This document shows, one piece after another, positions 47,288-58,985 of a DNA stretch of 64,000 bases; the first letter of the stretch is position 1, and each line of letters begins with the position of its first letter. The DNA lies in contig NC_089727.1 of assembly GCF_035083965.1 (NCBI RefSeq), forward strand, positions 10,297,501-10,361,500, written 5' to 3'. Under the pieces are notes generated by a model. It saw only the letters and a program-made list of their open reading frames with translations. It was not told the DNA's origin and made no database searches. Both the position numbers and the translations under genes were made by a program. The DNA is from Branchiostoma lanceolatum (taxonomy: Eukaryota > Chordata > Leptocardii > Amphioxiformes > Branchiostomatidae).

Positions 47288-49319
47288 ATGTGTTGTGGCG
47301 CGGGAGGCTGTTGTGAGTACAAGGGGACCTGCATCCGCAACCTGGGCTGGACCCTGATAGTTCTGGGAGTTGTCGGCGTCATCCTGGCAGTGATTGCAGA
47401 TGGGGTGTACGCAGGATACCCGTTTGCCACCCTGCATCACGTCAGCACTCCGATATGGGGAGGGGTCTTTGTAAGTCTGACTACTTTTCTCTGCTGCTTA
47501 AGATGACTGTAACTACATAGTTATGCAATGTCACATTTGCCAACATATGCGACTTCTCTTACGCCTACTTCTGTGACATGCGTATGCCTACATGTACATT
47601 TGTTATTGCCTCAACACAAGCTCAAGTCAAATTACCTTTCGTACTGAAATCGAGTTACAGCAGATGCCACTGTATTGTCTTAAAGTTGCTCTGCAGCAGT
47701 TGTAAATACTGTTACTAATGATTTTATGATGTGACATTTGGTTTCCAGATTATAATTCCTGGAGGCTTGGCTGTCTGTGGAGGAAAGAACCCTGATAATG
47801 CCTGTCGGGTGAGATTTTCCATACTCCAGGGCATTATCATATTATAGGTGTTGACGTTAGGATGTGACACAGAAATCGCCTGTTGTGTAATTCAGTTACA
47901 GATTCCCAGAACATCTAGAGTGATTTTTTATATAAAGTACATGTAACTGCAATTCTACTGTAAAATGTCAGCAGACTGGGGAATGTGAAACAACTACTAT
48001 GTGTGTCTGTAATCAAACTCTGGCAGAGTTTAACAATTACAGACACACATGGTAGTTGTTTCACATCCCCCTGTAACTTATAGTGTAAAGCTAGTTTGTC
48101 TTGATTTAGATTTAGATATATCCAGCAATAGCAGATTTACCTGCATGATCCATACTCTTGTAATTTTTGTTGAAAAATGTTCAAGTCTTAGGGCTGATAT
48201 TCTGTTCTGTAAAAGAAGCAATGTACTTAGTATGATTAAGTAAAATGTAATGAAAATTTCAAGTCAAGAAACTTCTAATATTTTTTCTTGTCTCACTCCC
48301 ACCTGAAAGAGGATAGCACTTCTGGTAATGAGCATCTTTGGCATCATGTTTGCCATGATAATTTGGATCATGGCATCTCTTGGACTAGCCATTGACGGAA
48401 GCGAGTGTGACCGGTTTAAGCTGGGACCATGTGACAGGAATGATCATTATGATTATGGCTGTAGTTGGTGGGATGATTACTGGTAAGTAACGTTATGCGT
48501 ACATGATATTACTTACCCATATACTCAATTTAACTGCACTGTGCACTTGTTTTAAAAGTAAATTTGATATTGCTTACCATGCCCTGCTCATTACCATGCC
48601 ATATTGCAAAAATATGTTTGAACTTAATAGTAACTAGTGGATTATGGGACAGATTGAAGACTATCTGTCTAAGTGTTTAAATTCTACCCGATATATGCCA
48701 TGGAGCTAGAAAAGATACATTAGCAGCTCAAATGTGGTGTTGATTGTTCAACAGTTAGTGACGACATGTTAAGCCTAGCCAACTTGGTAAATGGAAATGC
48801 CAATACCCCCCAAATGGGTGTTTTTTTATTTGACAATAAAACATTTTTATTCAGGGTATGTTGAAAACTTGACCATTGCTGTTCGGTAATGTAACAGTAG
48901 CAGCTTCCTATCATCTATTATCAAAACATGTATAGATGTCTGCACACTGCGGCTGCATAGCTACAGGATGGATGGATGGATGGATGGATGGATGGATGGA
49001 TGGATGGATGAATGGATGGATGGGTGGATGGATGAATGGATGGATGGATGGATGAATGGATGGATGGGTGGGTGGGTGGGTGGGTGGATTCCTTCTTTTA
49101 TACGACTCATGTTGTTGACCGTACTATTCATTATTCTGATCTGCAGGTATCGTCTGTATCCCAACTGGCGGGATATTGACTGTGGGGGGATAAAGGCCCT
49201 CCATGCCCTCCAGCTAGTCCTGGGGCTGACAGAGACAGTGGTGATGTTCATCGTGAGCATCAGGGCCTGCTGTGGAACCTGCTGTCACTCCACACAACAG
49301 CCTCCGGTAGGTGTGGAGA

Positions 49320-49368
<49 letters not shown>

Positions 49369-50310
49369 TGTGTGCGTGTGTGTGTGTGTGTGCATGTGTG
49401 TGTGTGTGAAAACGGTCGGCTGATAAAGTATATATTTCTCATAAAGGAATAAGCTTGTGATCTTCTGTAAACATTGTTCTTGTACTGTTCAGACTCATGC
49501 CATCATCTACCAGCCTGGACAGCCCTTACAGCAACAGATGCACTCTGGGGGCTTCATCATGCAGACAGGTAAGAAATCCATACTTACAAGGAATAATACC
49601 ACTCTCACACGACACAAAACTCGAGTGGAAATACGATGCAAATTTCAATGTCATGGCCACCCTGACAGTGACCCGTACAAAAAAAAGATCGTTTGTAGCT
49701 GTGTATATCATGGTGATTTCAGTGTGATTTGGCAGATTTTAACATAATTGTACAATCTGATCAATCTTCATCTGTTGTCAAGCATCCTTATTTTGGTTCA
49801 AAAGTAAAATTACACGGTTATGCCTGATGAGCACAGAATGCCTTTGAACTCTTCATCGTCAACACATACATTCCTCCTTTTATTTTCATATTTTTGTGTA
49901 TCATACATTGTGCATGGGTGATACATGTAAATCATTTCCCTTTTTTGTCTCCTGTAGTGCCTGGGGCTCCACCTGGACAGCCCTATTCCGGACAGCAGCT
50001 GGTCTACAACCCCCAAGCACAACCTGGGGTGTACCCAGCTCAGCCCCAACCTGGGGTGTACCCAGCCCAACCCCAACCTGGGGTGTACCCAGCTCAACCC
50101 CAGCCTGGGGCGTACCCAGCTCAACCCCAGCCTGGGACGTACCCTGCTCAACCCCAGCCTGGGGCATATCCTGGATCCCAGCCTAGTCCATACCCCACAC
50201 AGGCTGGGTCGTACCCCACACAGGCTGGGTCGTACCCCGCTCAGATGGCACCCCCATCCACTGAGTCACAGCCACCACCTTATGATGTGGCTACTGATCA
50301 GAAGATTTAG
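47288..50310 (+). CDS. Gene C: MS4A-like four-pass protein with repeat tail
   Basis: Exons: 47288-47470, 47749-47808, 48310-48482, 49147-49306, 49493-49568, 49958-50310; 335 codons with stop (334 aa). The layout is as in gene B: Cys-rich start [15 protein letters not shown]2 [14 protein letters not shown] with a Pro where B and D have Ala, and a loop with [11 protein letters not shown] and CSWW. The tail has YPAQPQPGx repeats and a duplicated YPTQAGS before [12 protein letters not shown] (PPPY at 323-326). The exon 3 acceptor is a weak CCTGAAAG where B and D have a pyrimidine-rich stretch and ACAG; splicing may be less efficient. Exons 1 and 4 are nearly identical to those of B. Confidence 0.82.
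47978..48070. repeat. 93-bp palindrome in gene C intron 2
   Basis: GGGGAATGTGAAACAACTAC with TATGTGTGTCTGTAAT faces its inverse at 48036-48070, around an inner AACTCTGGCAGAGTT hairpin. Gene B has only one half of this at the same place, so the palindrome arose in C by a local inverted duplication. Confidence 0.75.
48966..49087. repeat. (GATG)n array in gene C intron 3
   Basis: About 30 units of GGAT/GGTG-type tetranucleotides. The open frame read through it is a repeat artefact. Confidence 0.95.
49320..49408. repeat. (CT)n(GT)n tract after the exon 4 donor of gene C
   Basis: It occupies the same position as the GT tracts of B and D, with a CT block added at its left side. Confidence 0.9.
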
Positions 50311-50569
50311 ATGACAGATTCATTGCTGGTTTTCATATGCTTACTGAGTTTAGCTTTAAATTCAATGACATTTCATGTATTAGTTAAGTGTACTGGACCA
50401 TTGTGTAAACTTGTAACAAGATCTATGTGAAAAACCGGCAATGATGTTTCTCTACCCTTTGGGAAAGTAAACATGTTTTCCTGATAAACTATGGAACGGA
50501 GCATGTTGTCAGACATGAATGACATGAAATCTAAAACAAGCATAGCTTCAGCAAGTATTTCTTGGTAAA

Positions 50570-50812
50570 TGAAAAGGGTTGGTATATGACAGTTTGATGG
50601 TCATCAACAGTTATTATGATTTTTCATGAAAACAGATATGTTGTTTTTCGTTGGTTTGTTTTCGTGTTTGTGCTAGTTTGTTACTACTGGCCAGGGTCCA
50701 ATGTGTCAGGATGTGAGGCGGTAAATTGTCTGACTGGAGACTTGCAGGACGCAAAGGCTGGCCTGGCCCAGTTTCAAAGTCGGTGCTTTTTGCAGTTGAT
50801 TTTCTTCCATTA
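50570..50812 (+). repeat. Dispersed repeat in gene C 3' flank
   Basis: It lies at the same paralogous position as 44355-44655, so it was inserted before B and C separated or was copied between them. Confidence 0.75.
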
Positions 50813-52097
50813 AGAGGTATTGACACTGAAATTCATGACTTGAGTGGAAACCTGCTTCCTGGATTAGGACTGCTAACAATAACAGTATTACTATGCAGAT
50901 TTATCCAACTAATTCATGCCTGATATGATACAAACTATGCATAGGGGATATTCTCCAAATATTAAAATGTGCCCCTTTTGGCGCTTGAGGCTATTAAAAA
51001 AAAGTGTAATGAGTATGGAAAGAAATGTCATTCAAAATGATACCTATTCATGCTTCATAATGAGTTGAATACATAAAATAAATGTTATGATTATAGAAGC
51101 TGAAATATGCCTTGTCCAAAACAGTCATTGCGAAGGAACCAACAATCATTCCAACATACATGAACATAATATGTTATGTACATCCAAGCTGAGGCGAAAA
51201 AATCATGTGACAATGAAGGTGAAATAACAAATGCTGATGTAACAGTTATATAACATTTAAAGAAAAATATGAGCAATGATTAAAAGAAAGATTAGAATGA
51301 TTGATTAGAAAAGATTTTATACTATCAGTTTACATCAAAAGGTGGTGAATTGCCGAAGCATTTATTCCATGCATCAACATGTGTTTTAATAGTGAATTGT
51401 GGTAGACTTGAAACCATTTTATCAATTCCGTGGTTGATAGATATCTTACTATTGTGTTGATACATTAACGGTTTTTGTTGAATTATATCCATAAAGATGT
51501 AGTTTAATTTTGTTGCAATGCTTGTTTGTAAGCTTATTGTGAAGTGCCAAAAGTAGTACACATTGCAGATATGGCAACAGCCACAGAGTTGATTGAATAA
51601 AGTAACTGGTGTCCTGCATAGTCTACTCTTGTTTATGATGCCAGGAGTATTCTTATGATTGGAGACTTCGTGGATTTAGACGGTGGCTCTTCCAGGAACT
51701 TTGTAATAAACATACATACACTCATCAGAGAACAAGACTGAAGTCGTATTTTTCAACATTCATTAATCTATCAGAGACATGTATGATCATGAAAGACATG
51801 CATGATCATGAGTGACAAGATTACACACTCGTAGCATGATTATGGGTCACTGGAAAAAAACATTTACAGGCCCTGCAGTCAGCCACTGTTCATCTGTACG
51901 CACCTGTCCCAGCCCTTGAGATATTGTTCTTATCGTCCGAAGTCGCTCCCTGTTGAAGATGTAAAAAACACAGCACAAGGGCCGAGGGCTCGAGTTTCTG
52001 TTGTAGGTCGGATTCGGCGATGAGTGTCAGCACAACAACACTGACGGAAACACTCTAACCTTTGACACACCTGTTCGACTAGTCCTGACAAGGCTCG

Positions 52098-52188
52098 TCA
52101 TTGGTTGTCATACGCAGGATCATGTATAATGAACTAGCACCCTAAGGTCATGTAAACGCCTCTTAGTTTGTGTCGTCTTCTGTTACAG
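52098..52188 (+). promoter_or_regulatory. Gene D core promoter and 5'-UTR exon
   Basis: An inverted CCAAT (ATTGG), TATAAT at 52125-52130, then TAAACGCCTCTTAGTTTGTG and a donor at 52188/52189 (ACAG then GTAGGT). It is parallel to the gene C promoter. Confidence 0.65.
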
Positions 52189-52898
52189 GTAGGTCATGCT
52201 ATTATTGTTCCGTAGGCTATGAAATTAGGTTTATTTCGAGTATACAACTGACTTTTGCTGGTTAGAAGAATGTTTTAACTTAGTAACCACTAATGGTTCG
52301 TTTGCATGTAACCAGATGTATCCCTTGGTGTTATTTTTCTCACATATCTGATCTGACTTTCCTTCCTTCTGTTTTGGCTTCGTCGACCTTTTTCCACCGT
52401 CACAGGTTGTAGGTGTTTATGGTTGCTTGAAACTGGATAATTTCAACGTTCAGCGATGTCAGTAAGCTTAAGGTTTGAACGGCAGACTAGAATTCCTGAA
52501 ATATCAGGACACCGCAGTGTAATGTCACTATACACTAGCGCACCCCAGATCTTTTGTTGAAATCATTCCGGCGATCGGTGTGTCGCGTCTTATCCAGACA
52601 GTGGAACTTCATTAAGCTTTTCTTTTACGCTCTGTGGTATCGTTCGATGTATAGAAGAAAGACATTTGTCATAACCTTGACTTTGTAGTTCTCGGGACTT
52701 CAGTAACTAGTAACTATGAGGATGTTGTGCAGTAGGTTTTATTGCTATCATACCACAGAGAAACACTTCTTTCGTCTATCATTAAATGAGTTGGTCTGAG
52801 AGTCAGAGTGACACTGCACAGCAATCACAACAGAACATTATTTCGACTGACCTCCCTTCTCTTTCGAGATTCTGTAAGTATCACACATAAGGTCAGAG

Positions 52899-52917
52899 CA
52901 AGGAGGTTAACCTCCTT
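52899..52917. mobile_element. 19-bp fold-back micro-insertion with 8-bp duplication
   Basis: CAAGGAGGTTAACCTCCTT lies between exact GGTCAGAG octamers (52891-52898, 52918-52925). The paralogous sequence upstream of B (about 35352-35362, CGTTAGAGTGATCATG) has a single uninterrupted copy of the target. Confidence 0.75.
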
Positions 52918-53489
52918 GGTCAGAGTGATCATGACTCACACCTTCCCAAGTGTGTAACACGGACTGACAACGCCCATGTTTTCAGTCCCGTGAACACGTC
53001 TTAGACCAGAAACCAGAGCTGGTCTCTAAAACCTACTTTCTAGATAATCAGATTGATAGCTAATCATGTGTTGTAGTTTTCGTCTCTATTTCGTCTATTA
53101 GATATTTAGCTAGTCGGACGTTTTCTCTTGGTGCTATGCACCACCAAAACAAGATAATGTGATACAGGTCCACCAAGGCCATTGACAGGTTGTTCCTGTT
53201 TTCCGCCTGTTCCAATTGCCAAGCGATTACTAGATAAGACTATGAATTTCCCGAATTTTGATTGTTCAAACATTATTGTTGGCAGATGTTTTTTTAAAGA
53301 CTACTAGGCAATCTCACCGACCAGCTCCCAAGCATGGTTGATTTTGATCATGATTAACCATAGACGGTCGGGAGGCCATTATCGTGACATGTGTGACAAG
53401 GGCTTAGAGGTACCACAATCACTGATTAAATGTATGATTATACAATCTACAGTCAAAGGTACATTGTGATATTTCCTTCCTGTCCAGCC

Positions 53490-55806
53490 ATGTGTTGTGG
53501 CGCGGGAGGCAGCTGTAAGTACAAGGGGACCTGCATCCGCAACCTGGGCTGGACCCTGATTGTTCTGGGTGTTGTCGGCTTCATCCTGGCAGTGATTGCA
53601 GATGGGGTGTATGCAGGATACCCGTTTGCTGTCGTGCATCACATCAGCGCTCCTATATGGGGAGGAGTCTTTGTAAGTCTGGCTGCCTTTTCTTCACTAA
53701 AAAGTGACTGGGACTACATGTACAGTCAAACCTGTACAAGTGACCATCTGTACATGAAGACCGCCTGGACAATGCGACCAGTTTTTAATGGTCCCTTAGA
53801 ACTTGTTTCATATCACAGAGGGATACGCCTCATATACAACGTTATATATGCCTGCATGTACAATTGCATATTTGTTGTTGCCTCAACACAATCCCAAACT
53901 ACATTTCACTCCTGACCAGTCATTTTCTAAATCTTCACAATTGTTCTTAAGATTCTATTGATTACAGCAAATTACAGCAGATGTCTTTCCCTCAAGTTGC
54001 TCTGCAACAGTTGACAACAATCTGATATAATTCCATGTGACATTCTTTCCAGATCATAATTGCTGGAGGCTTGGCTGTATGTGGAGGAAACAACCCTGAT
54101 AATGCCTGTCAGGTGAGGTCTTCCACATTCAACTGAACTCTCATTCGGGGCATTGTCAGAGTATAGGTGGTGTGCAGTATCATTGAAAAAGGCCTGTTGT
54201 GCAGATTCCCAGAGTTCTTTTTTTTATACCCCTTACCCACTTACAGTGCACGACTCGACATTTATTTTGGGATGTAGGTGCACTGGTGCAACTATTAGAC
54301 ATGAAGATGTATGTGCACAGAATTTATTTTAGGTGCACAACATAAGATAAAGTAGAATGTCAGGAAAATAAATTTACAAGCCCTACTGCCTCTCTTAAGA
54401 ACTTCAATCTGAAATTCTATAGCTAATTTCAAAATTTTAAACAAGTACAACAAATGTTATATTACTTTTTCTGCTATTTAGATATCAAGAATATTCTATA
54501 AACTAGTGTACAATATTACCTCTACCCTATAACCTTAAAAATATCTAGGTGCACTGGTGCGTGCACCCACGTGCACAGTCAAAAATTAGGTTCACAGCTT
54601 TCTGTTCTGTAGAAAAATCAATAAACTAAGTAGTATGTTATATGTAGAATATGATGAAAAGTCAAGAAACTTCTAACATGTTTTTCTTCCCACCCCCACC
54701 CCTTCTCCATACAGAGAATAGCACTTCTGATAATGAGCATCTTCGGCATCATAGCTGCCTTTGTGATTTGGATCATGGCGTCCGTAGGACTATCCGTTGA
54801 TGGTAGTCAGTGTGACTTCTTTAAGAAGGGACCATGTGACAGAAGTTATCAATATGGATATGGTCTATATGACAACTGTGGTTGGTGGTCTGATTACTGG
54901 TAAGTAGTTGTGCTTGTTTTAAAGTACATATTACATTGCTTACCTTGCCCTTGTTCTTGCCATGTCATAAAGATATATACAGTCAAACCTGGTCAGGCAA
55001 CCACCTCTATTCACAAGCCACGGTAAAACTATTCACAAGCCACGGTAAAACTATTCACAAGCCACGGTAAAACTATTCACAAGCCACGGTAAAACAGTCC
55101 CGTCAATTTTCACATAGAACAGGTGACCCTATAAATCGGGAATGACACTCTAATTCCGGAAAACCTTAAGAATATTTTTTTCAAGACATTATCTGATACC
55201 ATTATGTTCTGATGATGTTACATCGTGATACAAAATACCAATAACTCAAATAGAAACATTCTTTATTCATTATAATATACAGTTTACCAAAATTCTGTCT
55301 GAGGTTTCCAGAATTCTCAAGAATTCTAGCTCAGGTCCCAGAATTCTGGCAGAAATCTAAATTCAGAAACATCATGATGTTTTTTATTTTATTTGATTTG
55401 ATTTGATAATCAAAGTTTTGTATTCAGGATTTGACCGTTGCTGTTTAGTTATGTAACAATAGTTTTCTTCATTGCCATCTATCATCAAAACATGTTGAGA
55501 TGTTTGTGCAAAGATGTTTTCACATGAAAGATTTTTGCACACTGGGGTCATTGTACTTGAGGTCCATTCCTCCTTTTAAATGATTCATGTTGTTGACCGT
55601 ACTATTTCTTATTCTGTTTGCAGGTACGATATGTATCCCAACTGGCGGGATATTGACTGTGGGGGGATAAAGGCCCTCCATGCCCTCCAGCTGCTCCTGG
55701 GGCTGACAGAGACAGTGGTGATGTTCATCGTGAGCATCAGAACCTGCTGTGGAACCTGCAGGAACTGCTGTGACTCCACACAACAGCCACCGGTAGGTGT
55801 GGAGAC

Positions 55807-55858
<52 letters not shown>

Positions 55859-57086
55859 TGTGAGTGTGCGTATGTGTGTGTATATGTGAGTATGTTTGTG
55901 TGTGTGTATATGTGTATGTATGTGTGTCTCTGTGTGTATATATATATATATGTATGTGAGTGGGTGTATGTGTGGCCGTGTTTGTGTGTTTATGTGTATG
56001 TTAGTGTGTTCGTGAGTGTATTTGTGTGTTTGTATATGTGTATGTGCATGTGCATTCATGTTGACAAAGGTTTGACCCTTAGTTACCCTTTTTCGATTGT
56101 GATACACTGACTGTTTGATGACAATTTTCACAGAACTCACGTGTACGAGGAAGTATGGCACATACTAGTAGCTTTGTGGTAAAACAGATAGCACTCAAAA
56201 AGTTTACTCAAGCTCCATACAGCCGCTATCCCTTCTGTATATATTGCCCATAGTTTGAAAAGCAGAGAAGACAAAAGCAAAGTATGATTTTGAATTTATC
56301 TAAATCCACAGCTAACTTAACATTTCAGCTAGCTATTCTTGCTGTAACGCTTGTGATGTTCTCTCAATCTAAAAATGTTCTTGTACTTCAGACTCATGCC
56401 ATCATCTACCAGCCTGGACAGCCCTTACAGCAACAGATGCACTCTGGGGTCATCATCATGCAGACAGGTGAGAATACCATACTTATAATACTATAAGACT
56501 TTATATTTTCTACAGTCACAAATATGTCAGCTTTTCCTTTGCCATCCGTGGTTGGCAGCAGTGAGAGACCACATGTGAATTTCAATGTAATGGCCATCGG
56601 TCCATATTAGTCTATAAACTAATCAGTTAAGATCAGCTGGTTAAGATAATCACAGAATGCAGTGCAAGTCTATAACTTCAAGACATACATGTTCCTCATT
56701 GCTTTTCATGCCTCTGTGATGTTTTCCTGTGTAGTATTTATAGCACATGTATAATACATGAGCTCTCTTTGTCTCCTGTAGCGCCTGGGGCTCCACCTGG
56801 CCTGACCTATCCAGGACAGCAGCTAGCCTACAACCCCCAAGCACAACCTGGGGTATACCCAGCTCAGCCCCAGCCTGGGGCGTACCCAGCTCAGCCCCAA
56901 CCTGGGGGATACCCAGCCCAACCCCAACCTGGGGCATACCCAGCTCAACCCCAGCCTGGGGCATACCCTGGGCCCCAGCCTAGTCCATACCACACACAGG
57001 CTGTGTCGTACCCCACCCAGATGGCACCCCCAGCCACTGTGTCAGAGCCACCACCTTATGATGTGGCTACTGATCAGAAGATATAA
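53490..57086 (+). CDS. Gene D: MS4A-like four-pass protein with repeat tail
   Basis: Exons: 53490-53672, 54053-54112, 54715-54899, 55624-55792, 56392-56467, 56782-57086; 326 codons with stop (325 aa). The topology is as in B and C. The loop is Tyr-rich ([15 protein letters not shown]), and exon 4 has three extra codons ([10 protein letters not shown] against CCGTCCH). The tail has five [13 protein letters not shown] units and ends [12 protein letters not shown] (PPPY at 314-317). Intron 1 contains a pogo-type MITE end (53723). Intron 2 carries GTGCACTGGTGC-rich repeat sequence (54240-54600). Intron 3 carries a 22-bp tandem array. The other family members set the start and splice sites. Confidence 0.82.
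55006..55094. repeat. 22-bp tandem repeat, four copies, gene D intron 3
   Basis: The unit ACTATTCACAAGCCACGGTA plus AA repeats four times. It follows a CAGTCAAACCTGG pogo-type end at 54979, so it probably expanded from that element. Confidence 0.85.
55806..56050. repeat. (GT)n-rich tract after the exon 4 donor of gene D
   Basis: The longest of the three tracts, with GTAT and TATA interruptions. The reverse-strand open frame of His/Thr runs here is a repeat artefact. Confidence 0.9.
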
Positions 57087-58298
57087 ATGGTAAAGTTCTG
57101 GGTGGTTTTCATATGCTTGCTGGATTTAGCTTCAAATTCAACGACATTATATATATGAGCTATTATGCAAAGTATAACAAGACTGTATGTAAAAAAACTG
57201 TATATGTTTCTTCACCCCTTAAGACAGGTAAACCTGATGTTTTCCTGATATACTACGGACCCACACATGACCACGGAGCATGTGGTGAGACATGAATGAC
57301 ATGAAATATTAAACAAGCATAGCTTGAGCTAATATTTTTTGGTAAAGTTTTTAGCCATAGATTATGTAGATTAAGAGGTGTTGACACTGAAATGCATGAC
57401 TTGGGTGAAAATCTGTTTTCTGGATTGTTAACAATATCAGTGTTATTAAAGAGATGTATCCAACTAATCTATGCCTTATATGATAATAGGTATGTACTTC
57501 AAATGTGATAATGTGATTTTTTGCACTTGTGGCTGTTCTCTTAAAAAGCTGTGTATGGATCATGGAATCAAGTGTCATTCAAAATGATGTCTATTCATAC
57601 ATCGAATGAAGAGTATGATTATTCAACCTGAATATGCCTTGTACAAACCAGCCATTTCGAAGGAACTAACAATCTTTCCAATATACATGAATACTAGTTG
57701 TGTATATCCAAGGTGAGGCAAAATATCATGTATGAAATGAAGGTAAAGTAACAAATGCTGATGTAACATTTATATTACATTTAAACAATAATAGGAACAA
57801 TGGTTAAAATAAAGATGAGAAAAATATATCAGAAAAGACTTGATACTCATGATCAATTTACATCTAAAGATGGTGAATTACCTGAGCATTTATTTCGTGT
57901 ATTAACATGATTCTTAACAGTGAACGTTGATAGACTTGAAGTCAATTGATTAATTCCGTGGTTGATACATATAACATATATGATTAGTGTGCTGATACAC
58001 TAAAGGTTTTCATTGTAAACTTATTCATAAACGTGAAGTTAAGTTTTGTTGCACTGCGTGTTTGTAAGGGCCAGTAGTAGATATGGCAGCAATAACAGAG
58101 ATGATCAAATGCTGTAACTCGTCAACCACATATTCTACTCCTGTAACGTGTTACATATATTGTCAGTGTTATTATGAACGCAGACTTCATGGATTTTAAT
58201 GGTGGCTCTTCCAGGCTCTTCTTGTATCAAAAAACATACATTAAGCTGACGGCAAGGCTGAAGTCGTATTTTCAACGTTCATAACCCTATGAAATCAA

Positions 58299-58415
58299 TA
58301 GAGCCGCGGCGACTCGGGTGGGAAGACGTATTTTGCTTGTATATTCATATAGTGTCTGACAGTATATGAATATACAAGCAAAATACGTCTTCCCACCGGC
58401 GAGTCTCCACGGCTA
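58299..58415. mobile_element. 117-bp MITE with 9-bp duplication
   Basis: Ends TAGAGCCGCGG and, read back, TAGCCGTGG lead into long inverted arms GTGGGAAGACGTATTTTGCT. Exact TGAAATCAA direct repeats flank it (58290-58298, 58416-58424). The TAG start and 9-bp duplication are the same as in the 5810-5903 element, though the sequences differ. Confidence 0.88.
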
Positions 58416-58889
58416 TGAAATCAAGAGACATGTTTGGTCATGAGCTGACAAAATAACACACTCGTATCATGATCACGGGCAGTGGGAAGTCAAATGCCTT
58501 GGAAAAATCATGTAGTTCTACAGTCAGCCACTGTTCATTTGTACGTACCTTTCCCCATAATTACTTTCCCACTGTCACTTAGCGTTATGTTCTACATGGA
58601 TGAACACCCCTATTGGTAGTCGTGTTGACTATTTATAGTTGTTGCAGAGAGATATCTGACAGCCTCAAGAATTGACACTGAACAACGACAATTTGTAAGA
58701 CTTCAATTTTCATCGTCCAAAGTCGCTCCATGACTCCATATGTAAACACCCACAGGACAAAAGCTGAGGGCTCGAGTTTCAGTTCGGATGCCCTGTAGGT
58801 CGTATTTAGCGATTAGTTATCTCAGCACAACAACATTGGTGGAAACACTCTAACCTTTGACCCACCTGTTCGACGACTCCTGACAAGGC

Positions 58890-58985
58890 TCGTCATTGGC
58901 AGCCATACGCAGGATCATGTTTACTGAACAAGCACCCTAAGGTCAAGTAAACGCCTCTCACAGTTCGTGTCGTCTTCTGTTACAG
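58890..58985 (+). pseudogene. Orphan MS4A-like promoter and 5'-UTR exon, no gene body
   Basis: CATTGGCAGCCATACGCAGG, AAACGCCTCTCACAGTTCGT and a donor at 58985/58986 (ACAG then GTATGT) match the promoter blocks of C and D. The TATA position has decayed to TTTACT. Homology to the C and D upstream introns continues to about 60190 and then stops. The expected acceptor and MCC start exon are not found before gene E. Confidence 0.7.

Larger units (their letters stand above)
50311..53487. other. Gene C 3' flank and gene D promoter side
   Basis: 3' UTR-like sequence is shared with B and D, with AATAAA at 51705-51710. A dispersed repeat lies at 50570-50812. The gene D promoter and 5'-UTR exon are at 52098-52188, and a micro-insertion is at 52899-52917. 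No other gene was seen. Confidence 0.7.

Noticed and set aside
48968-49423. 151-codon plus-strand frame beginning with Met-Asp-Gly-Trp repeats
   Set aside because: It reads the GATG array into exon 4 of gene C; the true exon 4 begins at 49147 after CTGCAG.
49810-50167. Minus-strand frames with GVELGTPQA-like repeats
   Set aside because: They are antisense shadows of the nonapeptide repeats in exon 6; the plus-strand frame is supported by splicing and by paralogues.
55006-55094. Four evenly spaced repeats, CRISPR-like at first sight
   Set aside because: They are a head-to-tail 22-bp tandem array with no unique spacers, in an animal intron.
55520-56161. 213-codon minus-strand frame
   Set aside because: It is the same artefact over the GT tract of gene D.
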